A stretch of 64,000 nucleotides of DNA, from positions 186,001 through 250,000 of the forward strand of contig SEMN01000637.1 in the NCBI GenBank assembly GCA_005408345.1. Reading direction: 5' to 3'. The stretch is from Macquaria australasica. Lineage: Eukaryota; Chordata; Actinopteri; Centrarchiformes; Percichthyidae. A model generated the notes under the pieces. The model searched no databases. It had not been told where the DNA came from and was given only the letters and a program-made list of their open reading frames with translations. Positions within the stretch are counted from its first letter, which is position 1, and the number at the start of each line of letters is the position of its first letter. The position numbers and the translations under genes were made by a program. Below, in pieces: positions 25,861-41,100 of the stretch.

Positions 25861-28800
25861 CCTGTAAAGGGACAAGAGACTTTAACAAACCCTGACATGC
25901 TCCACAGGAAAGGTTTCAAGACTGTTACCAAGGTTACAGGGAGCCTGTCCCACATGCTATCCTCTCTGCATCAGAAAGCCGGCGATTAGCGCTGCACGCC
26001 CCCTCTCTCTCCCCGTTCCTCCATCGCTGGTCCTCCCTCCACCTCACACTCTTTGCACTTCTTTTACTTCCTGACATACCTCTCTTACCATCTATCCAAC
26101 TATTGATCTACATCCATCTCTTATCGTTAGCCTGTCCTCCTCCTCCTTCCTGCTTCCCTCCATCTATCCATTGATTCATTCATCCATCTATTTGTGTTTT
26201 CTGCTGTTTATTTAGAGCTCTTCTTAGTGTAAGGGGCCGATGCTATTAGACCAATCACTCTGCTCAAGCAAGGAAATGAATAAACGCCCCCAACAGGGAC
26301 GCACGTGCATGCAAACACACAAACATCTACAGTACCTCACAAATACACACAATTCATACGCGCACACACAGACACACAGTCCGTCACTCTCAAGACTGAT
26401 CCATTGCTTAGCAACGCACCCATGGTCTTATTGTAATTCAAGGCTTGTTTGTAGCTTTTAGCTGCGCTCTGTAATGACATGTTTAATGCAGAGAGGGTGG
26501 AGCTGGGGTGGGGAGTTGGAGCTGAAGAAAAGAGTGGAGAGAGAGCAAGGGGGCCTGAGGTGGTCCAGGGAGGGAGTGCTGCTACAAAGGCCTTCTCAGA
26601 GAGGAAGGAAGGGTGGGGAAGGAGAGAGACATTCAGCGAAATGAAAAGAGCAAGAGAACGAGAGAGGGGCTGAACTGTGGGAGAACAGAAAGAGGATGGA
26701 GCTGAGAGAAGAAGAAGAAGAGAGAGAAACAAGACAGAGCGAAGGAGGGAGCACTGTAGCTGAATGACCTTGATGTGCAAGAATAGAGCGCTGTATGGCA
26801 GGAATTGCTATGCAGTGGGGAGAGCCGACGGACTTGCCAAAAGAAGCCTTTCAACAAAATACAACCCATGACATAATTAGTAATTTGGCAGGGGTGGGGG
26901 GGTTGTTTTTACCATTCCAAATCACGTTACATGCATGAACACCTCAAAGTCAAACAGGGCTGAGGAAACATGACTTTGATCCGAAAGAAAATGAATCCTC
27001 CATTATTCATGGAAACCAAAATGAGGAATCATTTGCTCTTGGCTCATTAAACTAAGGGGATCTGCGTTCCCTGCAGTGCGATTCTGAGAGAAGCCGCGGC
27101 AGAGAATTGAAAGCAAAAGCGGGAGAAAAAAACATTAGAAAAATGTTTCAAATAAATGAAGTACACTTGATTTAACTTGCCAGAAACTATAAAAATGTAA
27201 AATGACTTGTGTGATTGAGGGAACGTCACCGCATGACTCCTACAAGTACATCCAGTGGAAATGCATATTACTCCAAAACTGTGTTCTTTTCATACATGAT
27301 CACAACAGAAATGATTAATTTTTCAGTTTCATTTGCACCTCTATCATTCACATGCAAGAAAACAAGATTTTACTAGAGAGTTAGCAGAATACAGCGCAGA
27401 AATATTAGTCTTAAGTGATGATGTATCTTACATAAAAGACATCGTTACCTTTAATAGCTGTTTGCAGCAGGGTTCTCTGGGTGTCTGAAGGCCCACTGAT
27501 CTGTTTACTGGTGCTCCCACTGTCTCTCTGCCGGGCCACAGCTACAGCAATGCCCACCGGAGGGTGACGCACCTCCCCCTCCGCCTCCCGGCCAAACGAG
27601 CGGGCACTGTCCGGCCGTTCCTGCTCTCTCTTCAGCTGGGGAGGCACCCTCAACGCCCCTGAAGCACCCGATCCAACTGACACCCTTTCCCTTTCTCTCT
27701 CCCTCTCTCTTTCACGCTCCCTTTCTTTTTCCCTCTCTCTTTCTCGTTCCTGCTCTTGTTCTTTTTCCCGCTCCCTCTCTCTTTCGGCTTCCGTCCCAAT
27801 GTTAGCTAGACCCCCAAAGGGCCCTCGGCCGTCCGCAGCATGCCTGGAAGACCCGGGACCTTCAGCAGCAAAGTTTCCACTGTATTTAATCAGACTCTGC
27901 ATGGCTGAAACCTCCGTGGGATCCGAACCCGCACCCCCGCCTCGCTCTCCGCCACTAGACCCACCTACCAATGACCCCCCAGGTCGGTAGAGTGCTGATG
28001 GGTCCAGGTACCGTCTCTGACTCCCCTCCTCACCTGCATGACCATGTCCGTGTTGGGAAGGGTGGTGTGTTTGGGGGGAATGGCTGTGGGCGGAATGAGG
28101 GTGGTTGCTGGGCCGGTGGGTTGTGTGAGGGGAATGGGACATTTGTGTGTGTGTTGGCTGGCTGTGAGGAGAGGAGAGTGTGTGTCCGTGTTGTGCTGCC
28201 AGGGCAGCCATGTGACTCGTGGCATAGTTGGCTAATGGGCTGATGGTATTCCACTTAGGCTCCGCTCCTGCCCGCTCTATGCCCAATCGGATTGAGTGTT
28301 TAGAGATGTCCCTTGTTTCTGGGCTGAACCTTGATTGACTTGAGGAGTAAGATGCGTCCTGGGCTCGTTTACCAATGGAACCACTGGAACAAATTACAGA
28401 ACCTTCCTCTCTTTGATTGCTTGAATCGCTGGACTGAGAGAGCCGAGGATGCTCCATCAAGCTCCTCTCAGGAAACCTGTAGCTCTCCCTCTCTCTGTTT
28501 CTCTCCCGTTCACGCTCTCGGTCACGCTCTCGTTCCCTCTCTCTATGTTTGTCGCTGTGTTTGTTGTCGCGGGCCTGTGAGGCGATCTGGATGGGCCCGA
28601 CCCGCTCGTCGTAAACCTCCACAGAAGGCACATACGTTGGTGCGCTGACTCGCTGCTCTCTGTTAAGTTCTCTGTTAAGCTCTCTGGGTGTGGAGGGGTG
28701 GGGCGGGCCAGCAGCGGAGGGCTGAAGAACGGGAGCAAGGGCGTAGGAGGTGTGGTGCACCACAGGTGACGCGGCCACAGAGTCATTCCTCCTTTGTCTG

Positions 28801-31800
28801 TCTGAGTGAGAGTTTGAGCTATTTGAGTTAGCATTAGAGTTATGGTTGTGGTGGGGTCGAGAGCCCCCCTCTTCATCCCGACCCCCTCTGTCCGTTTCTG
28901 GTCTATGAAACCTGCCCGTACCTCCTCCGCCACCCCCACCCGAAGGGAAGGAGGGCTGTGGAGGTGACAGTCTGGATCTGGACTCCACTGTGGAAGGTTG
29001 GGAGTGTGATTTCTGCTGGTGGGGGTGAGCATGGAAGGACCAGACATCTCTCTCCGTGTCTCTGTCCCTTTCTTTCTCCCGTTCCCGGTCGCCGCTCCTC
29101 ACCCTGCGGTCCTCCTCGCTCCTCGCGTCCTGCGTCAGGTCCACCACGCTGCGCGGCCTCTGCTCCTCCCTAGAACGCTCTCTCTCTTTGTCTCTCTCTC
29201 TGTCCCTCTCCCCCCGGTAGTGCCGGTCCCTGCCCAAGTCCCGGGGTGTCCTCTGAGGGGGTGTGGAGCTGGACGGGATGGCCGGGGGAGCCGATGGGGG
29301 GTGGAGAGGCAACTGGCTCATGGAGGTTGGCAGGTAAAAGCCCTCTGAAAGACGCAAAACATAAGACACGAGTCTAAACCCACTACATGAACACAAGCTG
29401 CTGAAACAGATTCAGAGCATAACAGGCTACAGCACACAGGCAGAGGTGAGCATAATAAATATTTAAACGTCAACTTGCCAAGAAAATGTAACGGTATATC
29501 TGCAACAGCCACATCCAGAAAGAGCAGATGTACTGTACATTATAGCATGAAAATAAACTAAGATTCAAGGCTAAAATTGGTCCCCCTGTCAGCCGAATGT
29601 TGCCCATTTCTGGCTGGAGGTTTGGCCCAGTTCCACAACAAACTACAAATCTTCCTCACTGAATGAAAAAGGCTCGACACAAAACCTTACTTCCACTCAT
29701 ATGTCACAGGATGCGAGAGAGTATGTGCACTAAATTCAGCCACTTGTCCCCATGAAAGTTGTGGGTGACAGCTACTGACCTTTATGCGAGTCGTAGAGAG
29801 GGTGCTGGGAGAGCGAAGGAGGCTCCAGGTGCCCCAGAGACAGGTAGGGGCTGGAGTACAGGCTGCTCGGCAGAGGAGGGTAACCTGAAGACAAACAGAC
29901 AAACACAGGACATGTCACACAATGCAGTTTACACAAAAATGAGACTATACAATAACTTCTTCAGCTCCATCCTGTAAATATCATGGCTTCCTTGAAATCT
30001 TTATGACGATTATTTGGAGCTACTGGAGATGATTTAAAGAAACCTGCTGCTTCTAAAAATGTGGGGATTTGCTGCTTTTCTCCATTTTATAAATAAATTG
30101 AATAGCTGTGGGTTTGAGACTGTTGGTGGGACAAAACAAGACACCTGAAGATGTCAACATGGACTCTGAGAACTGGCGATGAGCCTTTTTTCCCCACTAT
30201 TTGTTTTTACATAGACCAAGTGATTAATAGAGAAAATAATCAGCAGGTTAATCAGTAATGAAAATACTCATTGCAGCCCTTACATCCACCTGAAATTAAT
30301 GAGTAACTTTAACATCACCATAAACAGTGGTGCATTTTATTAGGCACACCTAGCTACAATGAATGCAGTCTAATACAACAGTCCTGCAATAAACCCTCCC
30401 TTCATGAAGGTTATAATGTTCAGCTTTTGTTGAAACTGTTTTAGAGAAGTGTTGATTCAACTTTGTGTAATTTTGAAGGCTGCAGTCCATGGTGCTGTTT
30501 AATTGTACTGCATCATATTGAGCGGTGTTTCTGATATTTTGTCCACCCCATTTATATCAACGAGGGTAGGTCACATCACTCTGAATATTCACACTAGGGC
30601 TGCAACCGACGATTATCGATTAATCCACAGATTATTTACTCAGCCAATTGATTAATTGTTGGGTATGTAGAACGTCCACAAATAGTAATAAATGCCCATC
30701 ACATGTTCTCAGAGTTTATGATAATGTCTTCAGATGTCTTTGACCTACAGTCCAAAACCCAAAGATATTCAGTTTACTAAGAAAACCAAAAAAATATTCA
30801 TTTTTTTAGGTGAATCTTTTGCTACTTTTGCTTTAAAAATTACTTCAACGATTAATCAGGTATCAACATAGCTGCCAATTAATTTTCTATTGATCGACTA
30901 ATGGATGAATCGACTTATACTCTCAGCTCTAATTTAGACTAGTCAACAGATCTGAGTCCATGTAAACCAGATTTGACAACTTTTTAAACGGTTATGGTCG
31001 ACCCCGCGTCAACTGCAACGACTGGTTTTGTTCATGAGGTCAGCTCGAGGTTGATGCTGGGCAAGAGTCTGCCCGACAGCCAGCTGCTGCTCTCAGAGAC
31101 CAGATCTTAATATAGACAAAACCCCGCGCCTGGTGTTATGCTCTGGATTTCTGTGTTAGGGCTGAGCTGGCTACAACTCTCGACGCTGGCTGGTGTCACC
31201 GCGTTAGGCCACATGTTAGGAAAGGAAAAAAAAACAAAAAAAAAAAAACAGACTGCCACCCAGAGAGGGTGAGACATTCCCTGTTCCCACACTCTGGCCA
31301 GTCCAAGAAATATCAAAGCCGCCGCTGCCATTCCAGCATGAAGCGGCAGGAGAGCCGAGCCGAAGTATAAATCTGTCTCCTCTCTCCGTTTTGAGAGGCA
31401 AAAATGGAGAAGCCGGAGGAGGCGGGTGGTGGGGGTGTCAGCGGTTAGAGGAAGGCAGAGGGAGACAGAAATATAAGAGGAGTGATGTGACGGGAGTAAA
31501 GGCATGCGGGATAGGTTTCTTGCAAAGCTTTCTTTAACCACAGCTAACAGCTAACCTTGATCTCTAACAACTTTGATACGGGGTTCCTGTGCAGCTACGG
31601 TGCATCCCAGGCATATCCACAGTCTGCCTCTTAGCTGCCGCCCGGAAACATCTCCAGCTTTTAGTAACTTTAGCTGCTATTAAAGCCAGCCACCAGGTAT
31701 TAAGAATGTCTCTTAGGCCGTGAAGATTTCTATTCATATCAGAGAGAGTTGATTCTATGCCTTCTCCAGCCAGCAGGAGGTTTTAGCTTCTTTAGCTTCA

Positions 31801-34800
31801 GATACTTCTAGCCTCAATTCAGGCTAAACTTTAAAGCCAAGCATCCAAAGTCCATCCATCCTTTATCCCTCCTTCTTTGGCTGAATATAAAGTCAAGTCA
31901 AGGCAGGGAGTGTCTTGGTGGGGGTTGACACGCAGAGGAGATGGGCCTGTTATCATCTTGTATATTTAAAAATATAATTTAAAAAGGTAGAATCCTTTAG
32001 ATTTCATAAAATCAAACCCTGATTTTGATACTATTTATGGTTGGCATTTTTTCTGCATGAGCCATTTAATATATATTTACATTCTGTAATTACCTCTCAA
32101 TATAGTGGTTTTAATTGTTAGTGGCGAAGTCCACCATTCCTGTGCTGGATCCACACACACAGGGGGTTCACAGGAAACAAGGCATGCATGTAATCCAGCA
32201 TTAAAGGAATAGTTCAGCATATACTGTAGATATGCCATCAGCCATTTAGCTTAGCTTAGCATAAAGACTGGAAACAGGGGGAAACGGCTAGCCTGGCTCT
32301 GTTTGAAGGTACAAAATGCACCAACCAGCACCTCTAAAACTCACTACTCAACAAATTATAATTATATAATTATAATTATTTGTTTAGTCAGTACACAAAC
32401 CGAAGAGTAAAAACAAAGATTCAACGTTTTATGGTGGGTTCTGTGCCCGACCATTCTTGGCTCCGAGCGGTTGCCAGGGAACCAGCAGAAGTTACCGCTC
32501 AGACCGTTGCCTATAATAATAGGTGCAATCACTTGACAGTGCCGCCCCCTTGAACCGTCCCTGAATCGAAGAAAGTAAGATCGAGACAAAATCTTAAACT
32601 AATCACACACAATCTGATTTGCTGCGTTTGGAAAAGCACTGAACAAGATCTGTGCCACACGACAGGCGATGCAATCAGCTTTAAAATGAATCCTAAATAG
32701 AATCCGTTCGTCCTTCTCCGTTTACCTTGCCAAAATGCACTGCGGGATACGTTTCCTCGTATCTGACCTTCTAGTCCAGTGAGATTTGATAAGGAGACAC
32801 AAAAGGACAGGAGGGAATGTGGAGGGAACAGAGATTCAATCACTTAGTGAACAGGTTTAAAGAAGAGCACAGAGACAGAGAGGTCCAAGGAGAGGACGAA
32901 AACATATGCATGTATGTGTGTATAAAACCACAACGTCGCCGGTTCGACTCCAGTCAACGACCTTTGTTGCATGTCTGCCTCTTCACTCACACTCTAATAA
33001 AGGCAACAAAATTGCCCAAAAATATCTATTAAAAAAAGAAAAAGAAAGAAAGAAAAGTGGGGCAGGAGGACTAAAGAGAGGCAGACAAAGACAAAGTGCA
33101 TGTTGGAGAGGACGCTCAAAAAAAGAACAAGAGAGAGGAAGATAGATTACGGTAACGCATGACAGGCGAAACTAAGAGACAGGTGGAGGACAGAGGAAAC
33201 GAGACACATATAGGACAGAGCCAGGAGCACCGCTAGCAGCAGAGAGACAGAAATGGAACAGGATCCCACTGGTGTAAGCAATGAGAAACAGAGGATCAAG
33301 CCTCCTGGGCTTTGGATGGGAGCGGACTGTGAGAAATGTCATGATGATATGACGTCACTTTGACGTCTTTAAACATTTAAATTATGGGCCAAGACAGAAA
33401 AGGAGAAGAGGAACAGAGAAAAAATAAAGAGAGAGAGAGAGAGAGGTGATTTACCTTCATGAGCGTGCGACGCCCAGAGCTGAGCCATCTGCAGACTGCT
33501 GGGATTGGCCGACCTGTACGCAGGGTCAGAGGTCAAGGGGGAGGGGCCTGGATAACCTGACAGGAAGGGACTGGAGCCTGGCGGGAAGGCATCGCCTAGG
33601 AAAAGAGCAAGGAATGTCAGTCACCCTCGTAACCACAAGAACCAAACTAATAAACGACAAAGACAATCGATTTATACTGTACATGCTGCCACTTGTGTGT
33701 TTGGGCACAATCGATACATGCTGATGGCTCTATGCCGAGGCGGTCTGTTGTAATCACATTATTACTGAGCCACCATGCACTCTGTTTCTACAAGACAGAC
33801 TGCACTCTGAAGGAAAAGGACACTTCATGTGACCACCAACTAAAAACCACAATCGTCACAACAGGAGTGAACCATTAGGGGGGGGGGGTCTTCAGGGTAC
33901 CCTCTTTTCTGGGAGGCAGTGATTGGACGGGGCATTAAAGGGAACAGCGCACACCTAGTTGGATCAGATTGGCACATTCACTCTTCAGATCTGTTGCTGT
34001 GTGGGGGTTTGGCTGCCTGCTAATCTAATCGACAAACTAAAAATTGTTCACACCCATAAACCACTTCCTAATTGTTATCTTGTGTGCGTTACCTACCTAC
34101 AATAAAACAAATCTATCTGATTTTAAATAAGCCAGAGGACAGGTCAAAGGTTGTCCCATTCCCAACAAGTCTCTAAAGTGCCAGTTTATAACAGTAGGCT
34201 GGTTTAATATTCATTAAAATGAACTGTGTCGCTATCTAGTGGACTTAAATCTCATGTTTTTTGTTTTTTAAAAGCTGTCATGTGTGAAATAAAGTAAAGT
34301 AAAATCATGTGCCAGTACACAAGGTCTGATTTAACTATTGATACAGAGCTATCAAGCTATAGGCTTGAGTATAGCACTCTGCCAATTAGTTTCTAGATTA
34401 ATCATTTGGTGTTTGAAATGTCAGAAAATAGTGAAAGAATGCCAATCATAACTTCCCAGAGGCCAAAGTGACATCCTCAGTTGTCTTGTTCCGTCTGAAC
34501 AAAAGTTTAAAACCCAAACGAAAGTGTAGGATTTTTTCTTTTTGCTTGAAAAAGGTAAACTATTAATCAATAATTAAGCAGATTACTTTTCTTTCAACTG
34601 ACTTGATTGATTCATCATTTCAGCTGTACGTTAGTCCATGATTCAGCCACATGGCGTTCCCTACATCAACCTTAGGGGACAACCCGTTCTGCACAGAATG
34701 ATAAAATATTTGCCCAGCTCAAAACCAACGTTTAAATCCAATATTTCCACAGACGGCTTCGGCCTGTGCAGCGGACTTTAACGTACGTCAAGCAGTCTGG

Positions 34801-36379
34801 GAGATCATGAAAATACCTGCAGGATAATGTGTAAAAAAATAAAGTTTTGACTTTTCCCCTAAGGACTAGGCTGAGTATTAAGCTTTGGCAGATATAGGCT
34901 TTCAAAAAGCCACAGATCAAATCTGTCTATTGCTTAAACTTTTGTGCAGATATTTAGTACCAACAAATCTATCTATTTCAAATTATTTTCATCATTTTGT
35001 TGATTCTTGAAGGGCAGAAGAAAACCCACTGAAACCCATTTATTTTATTAAAGACTGAATCTGACATGTTCCTGCATGGTGGGACACAGGAACTAGGGGT
35101 GTAAGAAAATATCAATACATTTGAGTATCACAATATAATGTTTTGTGATACTGTATCGATTCTCAAGAACACTATCGATTTTTAATTAATAGTTTACATG
35201 CAAAGACTCGTAACAGTGGTTCATTTTGTGTTGTATTTACATTTTTCTTCTTAATTTGTTCTTCTAAAGAATCCTGCAAGCACTTCTATTTTTTTTTTTT
35301 ACTGATACAGGAAAATATTCCTTTACTCAGATGGCACAAAAAGTAGTGCTATGATGTTGGATGTTACAGGGACTGTGATGAATACAAATGCAGATCAAAC
35401 TGTTCCGATTGCATAACCCTGATAATGTATAGACCTGGCCTCGACGCAAGAAGACAGACCACCACTCCATCTATTTAATGTGAGCAAATAATCCATTGTG
35501 CACACAGTGACGTGTGTGTACACAAAGCACGCCGACGTCACGCACACACTTCCCCAATAAAACCCGCTCCTTGACTGCAACACCGAGATGACCAAATCCT
35601 CGTAAAAACCCTTCATATCTCGACATGATACCCTTATCAATTGTTTTTATTAGACTTCTTTTTTTATTTGCCATCATCCCCTGCATGTGACCATTAGTAA
35701 ACTCTGAACCTTTGAACTGCCTCTTCCACTCACAACCTTGGACCTCGTGAGAGCTGGAAGATGTTTCATGTTTAGCTGAGGTTTGCCCCCACCCAGCCCA
35801 TTACTGAAAGCCCTGCACAGCCATTACCCTGATAAAACTAACCATGTGTGCAGGGGAAAGGGTGCCGTCTGTATATGGGCGAGGGGGAAGGGACTGAGTG
35901 TGTGTGTGTGTTTCTGTATTAGTCCTGTGGGAATCTGAGAGACATGCTGCGCTCCCTGAGTTTCCCCTGCATCTAAATCAGTACATTAAAACCGCAGTCC
36001 GTCAGCGCTTATATACACACACACAAAGTGCATTTTAAAATCAATAGCAAATGCAGCTTTCCAATTAATCACAGAGGCGAGTACACACACACACACGAGT
36101 AAGGCAGTTTGCCTATATTCTCTGCTCTGAAAATTAGTGTGTAGGTGGATCCTTCCACACCCTATCAGACTCAGATTTCTTCAAGTCTCTCCATGTTTGT
36201 GTGTGTGTCTATGCTGCATGTGTGTGTACTCTGGGTTTCTGTGTGTGTGTAGTTGAAGTGGCTGCACTGTATCACTGTATGGCCACTGACATGTGCAAAC
36301 AGTTCTGTGTGGGTTTGCAGTGAATGCCCTTTGAGTCAGAGACACTGCAGGAGCTTCAAAACACACATACACGCACGCA

Positions 36380-36410
<31 letters not shown>

Positions 36411-38129
36411 GTGTGAACAAATACATGTCTAAGATACACACATTTTCAAAAACACAGGCGCACACAAGCATGCACATACGAATCCACACAGTCACGCTAA
36501 ATTCCAGGGAATATACAGACATGCAAACATGCACAAGCAACACACACACACACTGAGCCTGTGATTAACCTTCAGTTAGTCTCGGTGCGTTAACTCTGCT
36601 GGAAAACACACCCCCTCGTCCTGTGTGGAGCACTGAAGAGCAGCACAGCGACAAGGTTTTACCTCTAAAAACAGACGACTTACTATCTGTGTAGTCTTAT
36701 AGTCCCCTTCTATTATTCAGACGTGATTATCATCCACCTGTCTCACTGCTCTCTACTACCATGTCCTGTTTCCAGTGCAGCCAAACTCACGCTGTTTTAA
36801 TAAAGAAGTCAGTCAATAATTTTTCTATCATGCTCTTCATCTGACAGCTCACTGTGACTGCTCCTTCTTGTTCAAAAAGTTAGAACGGCTCCGCTAACTG
36901 CATGTTGTCTTGTTTTGTAGATCCTTTTTTTGATTAATGATTGCGGCCAGCGCTAACCTTAGTGACAAATGCACAGAGTTTCCTGCGACTGCTTCACAAT
37001 AAAAAGGCCACCCCACTTTCCGCCAGTTGAATGCTTTAAATGTGAAGTAGCAGCAGAAGGAGATGTTTGGTTAGCATTAGCAGTAACTTCACGGCTGTGG
37101 AAGAGCACAACAGTGAACAGTGAGGCTGATATCAATGAGACAGAATTACAAACAATAACACTGGACCGCATGCATCATACATGCATCGTTTCCTGTGAAG
37201 GCAATTTGAATCCAGTGCAGAAAAGGTGAACTTACTGAATGTAAATATATTGAATGGTCTGAAAAACGCCAACATAAAACAGTTTCAAAAACTGTCTTTA
37301 ATTACATTGAAATCTTTTTCACTTTAGTTGTTATTGATGATTTCAACATTTATAAACATATAAACCAATAGATGGACATGTTAACAGACAAACAAACCTA
37401 AAAACAAACAAACAATAATATAGAAAAACATGAGGGTGTGTTTGGGAGTTACTGTTATGTTGTCCATCCGTTCTCAGTTTCAATTTCATTGAAATTTTAA
37501 TTTTAGTTAAATAAACCATTAAAAAACTCAAAGCTAAAAACGAGGGTGTTTAGCTTAGCTCATGAAAAGCTGACATTTTGGCGATACGTGGTTTTCACAG
37601 GACAGCGACAACACGTTATATTAAACTGTATTATTGTTTTATGGACGACAGATGCCAAAGTCAAATATCTCCTGACATTTACCGGCTATTAAACTGTATG
37701 TTATGTTTCCTGTTTTTTTTTTTGTTTTTTTAAGTATCGTCATATTTTTTGTTTCTTCTGCTATTTATTGCCAGTGTAACGTGCGACATAAAGCATGATT
37801 TAACTCCAGCAATTCGTGACTTTTCTGTGCAATTTGATAATGTGAGTTATAATAATAATCAACCACTAAAAAACCTATTTTTACCGCCACCTTTCCATCA
37901 TTCACTCCAGTGTGTGTCCATGTTTGTCGGGATACGTGCCAACACTGTTGTTCTAACAAATTATTCTCTCCTATAATCCATTTCTAATTGTTACCTGGTG
38001 TGTGTGTGTGGAACAAAATGTAGATATTCCCCCTTGACACACACACAATACATTCACAACCACCACCTGTCAAGGATGTTAAGGTCCTGGTAGGATGTCA
38101 GCAGTTTCCATTCCTTCAGGCCAAACACC

Positions 38130-38164
<35 letters not shown>

Positions 38165-41100
38165 CACAGAGGCACAGATGCCCCACTAGAGTATGGATCA
38201 ATCTCAGCATCACAGCCGCCTACAGGCCCTTTATCCACCATGTGTGCAGAGCACACACACAGTCCACAGATACGCTTCGTGCCAGGGATCGGGGGAAAAA
38301 AAAATACAATCCCAAAATCCCTTTTCCCCTTCCTGAACAGTCTGAAGGGAGGAAGAAGAGGGAGGGGTCGAACGAGGGAAAACATTTGCGCTCCTCGTTC
38401 CAGAAACAACATCCAAATGGTAGCTGTGAGGGAAATGTTTCTTTAAATGTTTTGGAATTACTCTCTCATTACCTCCCTTTCTCTTTTTCTCAGCCCTTTC
38501 CTTCCTTCCTCTCTCTCCCTTCACAACCCACTTTCCCACCCCCCACACACACACACACACACACACTCTGGCTCCCACTTCACAAGACAGTTAGTTTGCC
38601 ATATTGGGATAAGCAAGTTGCCAAGAAACACGCTCCCTGACTCCCCAACACGTTTTGAGCCTCCACTTTTAGATCCTCATAAGAAACGTATCAGAGAGGA
38701 GAAGGCCTGCTGGAGATCAATTCTGATAGGAGACGCCGCTGCAGATTTCACACACATACACACACACAGTGAAAATCAGTGAAATCAAACTCAAGAACAA
38801 GAGGCTTGATCGCAAATCGATCTAAGATGGACTGAAACACAACAGAACCCAAAAACAACAATAGTGGAACAAAAAAATCTGGTATATAAATGTCTGCCAC
38901 AAATACACACACACACCACAAACACGTACACACCACAAACACGTACACACACTCTGTGAACCCATCTGTTATCCATCAGTGATAGTCAGCAGAGCAGGGT
39001 TAGCTGGGGGGGAATCTCTATTGATCTCTGGTTTTTATTCCCTGCAAGAAAAAGAAAAAGAAAAACAATAAAACTCTGCCATGCTATCAGTCTCTGCCAC
39101 CGCTAACTGGCACACTGACACGGGCATCCAGTAATCCTGACTGTAAAGCAGAAAAAGAGGCCCCCACACACACACACACACACACACACAGGCAAGGGAT
39201 GTGCAGGATTTGCATGCATGCCTGGCAGCACATATCTGTCTTTGTGTGCGAGTGTGTTCGTTCAGGCTGGGAGCATGTGGTTTAAAGTGTCTGTCTGTTA
39301 ATGATTTCAAAATGTACATGGCTGGTTTTTCCTGTGTTCTGAGCAGTTTAGAGGAAACTATTTTGTATGTGTGTTTGTGCGCTCAAGCCGAACACAAACA
39401 GTTTCTCAACTTCACTTTTAAAAAAACACGCCTCTGCTCTATAACAAGCTCACGTTACGGCATGTCGACCTTCAGTTTTGCAAACCACACTGCAATGTGT
39501 TAATAATATCTGATGTGTCTCTACTTTGTATTATTGCTTGTCGACTGTACTTGCAGAAAACAAATCTGGTAAAAACATACATTACAAACTGCTGTCTGCA
39601 CAACTGCCTCCTATGGCAATCTCCAGAAAAGATCTTGCCGTCTGAAGACCGACACACTACACAGACAAAAATTGGATTTGTTTCTTTATCACACCCAAGG
39701 TGAAAAGTAAGCAGTTACCATAGATGTCACAGCTATTTTGGTTAATAATAATACTATTAGTAGAAAATAAAAAAAGCTATTGTGTGGGGTTGTGGGAAGG
39801 TAGCGCCCCTGTCACAGTAAGTAATTGTTGAAGAAATCTTCTTAATGGAAAAACTGACATATCTTTAGACTAGAAGAAGCACAACTGAAACAAAAGTGGG
39901 GAAAATGGACATTATACAAGACTCACATCAGAACGGAGCTGCAAATAAATCCATCAACAGAAGACTGCATGAATAATGGAAAAATGTGAATGAATTCCCC
40001 AAACATTTTTTTTTGTTACTGTTATCTAATGTTGCAAATCTCGTGGCAATAAAGATTTAAGAGGGGAAAAATGCACATTATGGCTGTCATGACACAAGTG
40101 GTGCAGAAATAAATGTGTTTCTTTATTAGTTTGTTGGAATAAAAATATTAAATTTGTCAACTTAAGTCAAAACCAAATGATCCAAAACAGTTTAGCTGGC
40201 GTGTTTCAAAACGTGACTCTTCTCACTCTCTGCATATTTGTATTTGGTGAATTGCTTATGTTGTTATTGTAGGTTATATATTTTCTTTAGTTATTGAACT
40301 GGACTATGCTAAGATTATGTTTACATTTGCTAGACACGGGTACATATATTTTTATTCTCTATGACAGGTGATTTTAGTGCACATGGGTGAGACGTTTAGA
40401 AACAACAAGGTTTTAGTAAGATGAGGAGAAGTCTGCAAATGTGAGCATTTCATAGCGTGTTATATGGTGTAACACAATAAAATAGAACATCAGTAAGAAA
40501 TCACCTGCTGTGGGAACATTTTCCCTGCCTCCTGGACTTGTGAGTACACTGGTTTAATTTACAATAAAGTTGGATGTAATTAACTGGAACCCAAGTGAAA
40601 ACTAAGATAATCCACTGCAGACTAAGCGGCATTGGAAATTGGAATATGGTAAAAACAACAGCTATACTAATAATCTTTTCAAAGACTCATGAATTGAAAT
40701 TATAACAGGTGTTACTACATTAACAATGGCTCAGTCCTATTCAAGTGTGCCAGTAAATGGTGACAGTGTGAGAGTGAGCCAGCATGCACAAAAGCAGGAC
40801 CCTGAAACTGAAGCAGCTAAATGGATTTCAGCCACCTCAATTGAAACTCAGCTAATACAAGATCAGTCTGCCACACAACGGCCAGTTTATTCACCTCAAT
40901 TTATTCACCCCACAAAGATTGTGTTTTGTTTTTTTTCACGCAACTCTCAGAAACTTCACGCAAAAGTTGCTCTGACAGTTGGATGGAAACACACCTCATG
41001 TGTGTGTTTGAGTCTCGCTGTGCCGTGCTGTTGCACTCAGAAAATCTCCTGCGAAGACGGCAGGTGTCATTTTGACACACTCCTCGATACCAGCAAATGG

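Noticed and set aside
27799..29348. Several plus-strand frames opposite exon 4
   Set aside because: Shadows of the long tnrc18 exon 4; no conserved motif.
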